NCBI GenBank assembly: GCA_018660405.1
Contig: JABJKL010000197.1
Coordinates: 1 to 7,836, forward strand
Length of the DNA stretch: 7,836 bases
Source: Pseudomonadota bacterium
GTDB taxonomy: Bacteria; Pseudomonadota; Gammaproteobacteria; Arenicellales; Arenicellaceae
Reading direction: 5' to 3'
The notes beneath the pieces were generated by a model. It did not search any database, was not told where the DNA came from, and saw only the letters and a program-made list of their open reading frames with translations. A program made the position numbers and the translations under genes. Below, piece by piece: positions 5,676 through 7,836 of this stretch. Each line of letters starts with the position of its first letter. The first letter of the stretch is position 1.

Positions 5676-7196
5676 ATGAGCACAGTAGAAGATGGGTTAG
5701 AGGAATCTTCCGTTAATGAGGGGGGGGCAATAGCAGATAAAGAATTGGCGGCTCTGGAGCTACCTGACATGTCGTTCAGGAGCATTGCCGCAAAATTTGG
5801 TCCCGGTATTATTTTAATGATGACCGGAATTGGCACTAGCCACATCATTACAGCACCCACCGCAGGTGGCCGTTTTGGCTATGCGCTTTTGTGGTGCATT
5901 CCTATCGCCTATATCTTTAAGTATTACGGCTTCGAAATGGCCTTTCGATTTACCAATGCCACGGGGAAAAGTTTGATCGAGGCCTACGCAACGACCTGGA
6001 AGAAATGGCCATTGTGGTATGTCATGATTACGACGCTCATACAATGTGTGGTCGGTCAGGCAGGTCGATTAATCGCCGCCTCTGCGGTGCTTTATTTTCT
6101 ATTTACTGTTTCGTTCGGATTGGATATTGGTATTGAAATTTATGCGGTAATCCTGGGTGTGGGTTCAGTCCTAATATTGTTGCGAGGCAATTATCAAATA
6201 GTTGAAAAAGTAGCCAAGACAGCAGCGGGCTTGCTTTTTGTTGCCACCGTTGCTGTGTTTCTTGTCGACCCCCCACCCTTATCAACGGTTGAAAGATTTT
6301 TTACCTTCGAAACTCCTGAAGGTTCGTGGTTGATCGTCGCCGCATTCCTGGGACTGTTGCCTACAGGTATTGATGTCTCCTTACAGGCATCAGAGTGGGG
6401 TAAAGCCAAAAAAGTGGGCATGGGCAAGATAAGAGCCCGCCTGGAAGAGACAGGTCTGGCTCAACCTTTCGATCCGTTTGCCCCCGACAAAAATCATTTG
6501 ACCGTGGACACGACTGCGCTGCCTGAGCACGCGCTAACTTATTGTCGACGCTGGTTTACTATTGGTTTATGGGACTTTCGTATTGGACATCTGGTTTCGT
6601 TCATAATCGCATGTATCTTTTTAATTCTTGCGGCGATCTGGCTATATCCCAGCTCGGTTGAAGGACAAGATGTGATTGGAGAGATTGCTAAAATTTTTAC
6701 CCTCAGTGTTGGCCCCTGGATGATGATGATTTTTATGCTGGGTGCCTTTGCCGCCACCTTCTCTACTGCATTCAATTACTTTGATGGATGGCCCAGAATC
6801 GTAGGGGCATGTTGCCGAAATATATTCCGGTCTACAGCATCTCTACAGGGGATTGATAAGGCCGAAATTGGAGAAGATCACAAATCACGATGGTATTCCG
6901 AATACAATATTTACCGGGCTACCATGGTTTTTTCTTTAGCCGCGTCACTGTTAATTATTATTGGAATACCCAGGCCTGTTTTTCTGGTGCTGGTGGCGTC
7001 AGCACTTGCATTTTTTGTAGCGCCCATTATCTATTTTTTCAATATTTACTATTGCATGAAAATAATACCAAAAACGGATAAGTCATTTTATCCGTCAAAA
7101 TTTGCAATTTATTTTTCTGCGTTTAGCCTGATAGTTTTTACCGGGCTCAGTGCGTTACTCATATTGGCAAGAGTATTTAAGATAGCCTTGTTTTGA
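5676..7196 (+). CDS. Nramp-related (PF01566-like) integral membrane transporter
   Basis: This 506-residue protein has a polar N-terminus (1-38) and about eleven hydrophobic segments (roughly 42-62, 66-84, 114-142, 152-169, 180-197, 217-236, 306-324, 341-366, 415-430, 433-460 and 476-503). The stretch from GPG at 42-44 to FGYALLW at 67-73 lines up without gaps with the first helices of MntH as I remember it, so the LeuT-type Nramp fold is well supported. However, the metal-binding DPGN of helix 1 is replaced by GTSH (53-56), and the MPHN of helix 6 by about GIDV (231-234). A canonical Mn2+/Fe2+ site is therefore absent. A long soluble loop (about 238-300) follows helix 6, unlike typical MntH. 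Possible cargo: Mg2+, as in Nramp-related Mg transporters, or a small organic acid. Bacillus ycsG, an Nramp homologue beside 5-oxoproline genes, is a precedent for catabolic context. It ends 9 bp before the third FAH gene, suggesting co-expression. A G8 tract lies in codons 15-18. Confidence 0.85.
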   Translation: MSTVEDGLEESSVNEGGAIADKELAALELPDMSFRSIAAKFGPGIILMMTGIGTSHIITAPTAGGRFGYALLWCIPIAYIFKYYGFEMAFRFTNATGKSLIEAYATTWKKWPLWYVMITTLIQCVVGQAGRLIAASAVLYFLFTVSFGLDIGIEIYAVILGVGSVLILLRGNYQIVEKVAKTAAGLLFVATVAVFLVDPPPLSTVERFFTFETPEGSWLIVAAFLGLLPTGIDVSLQASEWGKAKKVGMGKIRARLEETGLAQPFDPFAPDKNHLTVDTTALPEHALTYCRRWFTIGLWDFRIGHLVSFIIACIFLILAAIWLYPSSVEGQDVIGEIAKIFTLSVGPWMMMIFMLGAFAATFSTAFNYFDGWPRIVGACCRNIFRSTASLQGIDKAEIGEDHKSRWYSEYNIYRATMVFSLAASLLIIIGIPRPVFLVLVASALAFFVAPIIYFFNIYYCMKIIPKTDKSFYPSKFAIYFSAFSLIVFTGLSALLILARVFKIALF

Positions 7197-7200
7197 TTCT

Positions 7201-7212
7201 ATTTCATGAAAT
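7201..7212. repeat. Perfect 12-bp palindrome over the start codon of the third FAH gene
   Basis: ATTTCATGAAAT is its own reverse complement and has the gene's ATG (7206-7208) at its centre. It lies just after the stop of the Nramp-related gene. It could be a protein site or affect start-codon access, but a 12-bp AT-rich palindrome may be chance. Confidence 0.5.
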
Positions 7213-7836
7213 TATGCACGTTCACTCACCAGGGAATCGACGGCTTTGGAGTCGTTAAAGATGGTGAAGTTGCTGACCTAACCGAAGCGCTCAGCGGAGA
7301 AGGCATTACCGACCTGCGCGGACTCATCGGTGCTGGTCTGCTGGGCAGCTGTGAAAAAATGGCGCAATCCATCACTGCCCGATACGCCTTAAAAGATATC
7401 GAATTTAAGCCGGTTATCCCAAACCCGGGGAAAATTATTTGTCTCGGAATCAATTACCACTCGCATAAAGTTGAAACTGGCAATCCCGACAATGAATACC
7501 CAATGCTTTTTACGCGTTACCCGGAAAGCCAAATTGGACATCTTGAGCCATTATTAAGGCCTCGTGAATCCGACAAACTGGATTACGAGGGCGAACTGGC
7601 GGTCATCATCGGAAAATCCGGTCGACGCATAAAACAAGAGGATGCTCTGTCGCATGTTGCGGGGTATTCCTGCTACAACGATGGCAGCGTACGCGATTGG
7701 CAGCATCATACTACGCAGTTCCTGGCCGGTAAAACCTTTGTGGGAACCGGGCCGTTTGGCCCCTGGATGGTAACCACCGATGAGATTCCGGACCCCAGCC
7801 AATTACACCTGGAAACCAGGCTTAACGGACAAACCG
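7206..7836 (+). CDS. FAH family hydrolase, C-terminus cut by window edge
   Basis: An open frame runs from ATG at 7206 to the right edge; 210 residues are seen of an expected 280 or so. In-frame TGA at 7194-7196 (the stop of the preceding gene) leaves 7206 as the first ATG. No Shine-Dalgarno is evident; with only 9 bp from the Nramp-related stop, translational coupling is likely. Residues 1-65 form the N-terminal cap and the FAH domain begins near 70 (PVIPNPGKIICLGINY). The catalytic pair is intact: NYHSHKVE gives His87 and Glu90. Metal ligands are Glu128 and Glu130 (DYEGELAVIIGK) and Asp159 (CYNDGSVRDWQ); Lys176 sits in AGKTFVGTGPFGPW. The NDGSVRDWQ block is typical of the acylpyruvase / 2-hydroxyhepta-2,4-diene-1,7-dioate isomerase group, often annotated loosely as ureidoglycolate lyase. 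Unlike the FAH gene at 2013-2819, this one has a full canonical active site, so the two probably do different steps. No signal peptide; cytoplasmic. Confidence 0.88.
   Translation, partial: MKLCTFTHQGIDGFGVVKDGEVADLTEALSGEGITDLRGLIGAGLLGSCEKMAQSITARYALKDIEFKPVIPNPGKIICLGINYHSHKVETGNPDNEYPMLFTRYPESQIGHLEPLLRPRESDKLDYEGELAVIIGKSGRRIKQEDALSHVAGYSCYNDGSVRDWQHHTTQFLAGKTFVGTGPFGPWMVTTDEIPDPSQLHLETRLNGQT

Noticed and set aside
6539..6775. Minus-strand frame inside the Nramp-related gene
   Set aside because: No ribosome site or known domain; it is the complement of membrane-helix coding sequence.
2013..7836. Defence or mobile system
   Set aside because: All genes are metabolic or transport families; there is no nuclease, toxin, integrase or phage gene.

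Overview
The window looks like a bacterial chromosome, probably from a free-living (perhaps marine) gammaproteobacterium. This rests on protein style only (DUF6152-type secreted protein, AAE3/Pcs60-like ligase, sigma70-like promoter elements) and is a weak taxonomic inference. There are no RNA genes, CRISPR arrays, insertion sequences or phage genes. Seven protein genes are supported; two run off the window edges.

Layout. (1) Positions 1-1695, minus strand: a two-gene unit read right to left, made of a fumarylacetoacetate-hydrolase (FAH) family protein with a signal peptide (1695-634) and a small secreted DUF6152-like protein (564-1, truncated at the left edge). This part is visibly GC-rich. 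(2) Positions 1696-2012: a gene-free gap holding a promoter for the left unit, a perfect 12-bp tandem duplication and a drop in G+C near 1860. (3) Positions 2013-3863, minus strand: a ketopantoate-reductase-family dehydrogenase (3863-2883) followed by a cytoplasmic FAH-family protein (2819-2013). (4) Positions 3864-4027: a divergent promoter region with a duplicated T7-GACGG element. (5) Positions 4028-7836, plus strand: an AMP-forming acyl/oxalyl-CoA ligase of the AAE3/Pcs60 type, an Nramp-related membrane protein, and a third FAH-family protein (truncated at the right edge).

How the genes may work together. FAH-fold enzymes act on 2-oxo acids and beta-diketo acids (C-C bond hydrolysis, decarboxylation, tautomerisation) using a divalent metal. 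Next to them sit a 2-oxoacid/2-hydroxyacid-type NADPH dehydrogenase, a CoA ligase for a small acid, and a transporter-fold protein. The simplest reading is a catabolic cassette for a small oxo- or dicarboxylic acid, transcribed divergently from 3864-4027. The Nramp-related protein lacks the metal-binding DPGN and MPHN signatures of true manganese/iron Nramps, so it may carry Mg2+ or the organic substrate. The substrate cannot be read from the sequence. The left FAH/DUF6152 unit may be a separate periplasmic system that happens to be adjacent.
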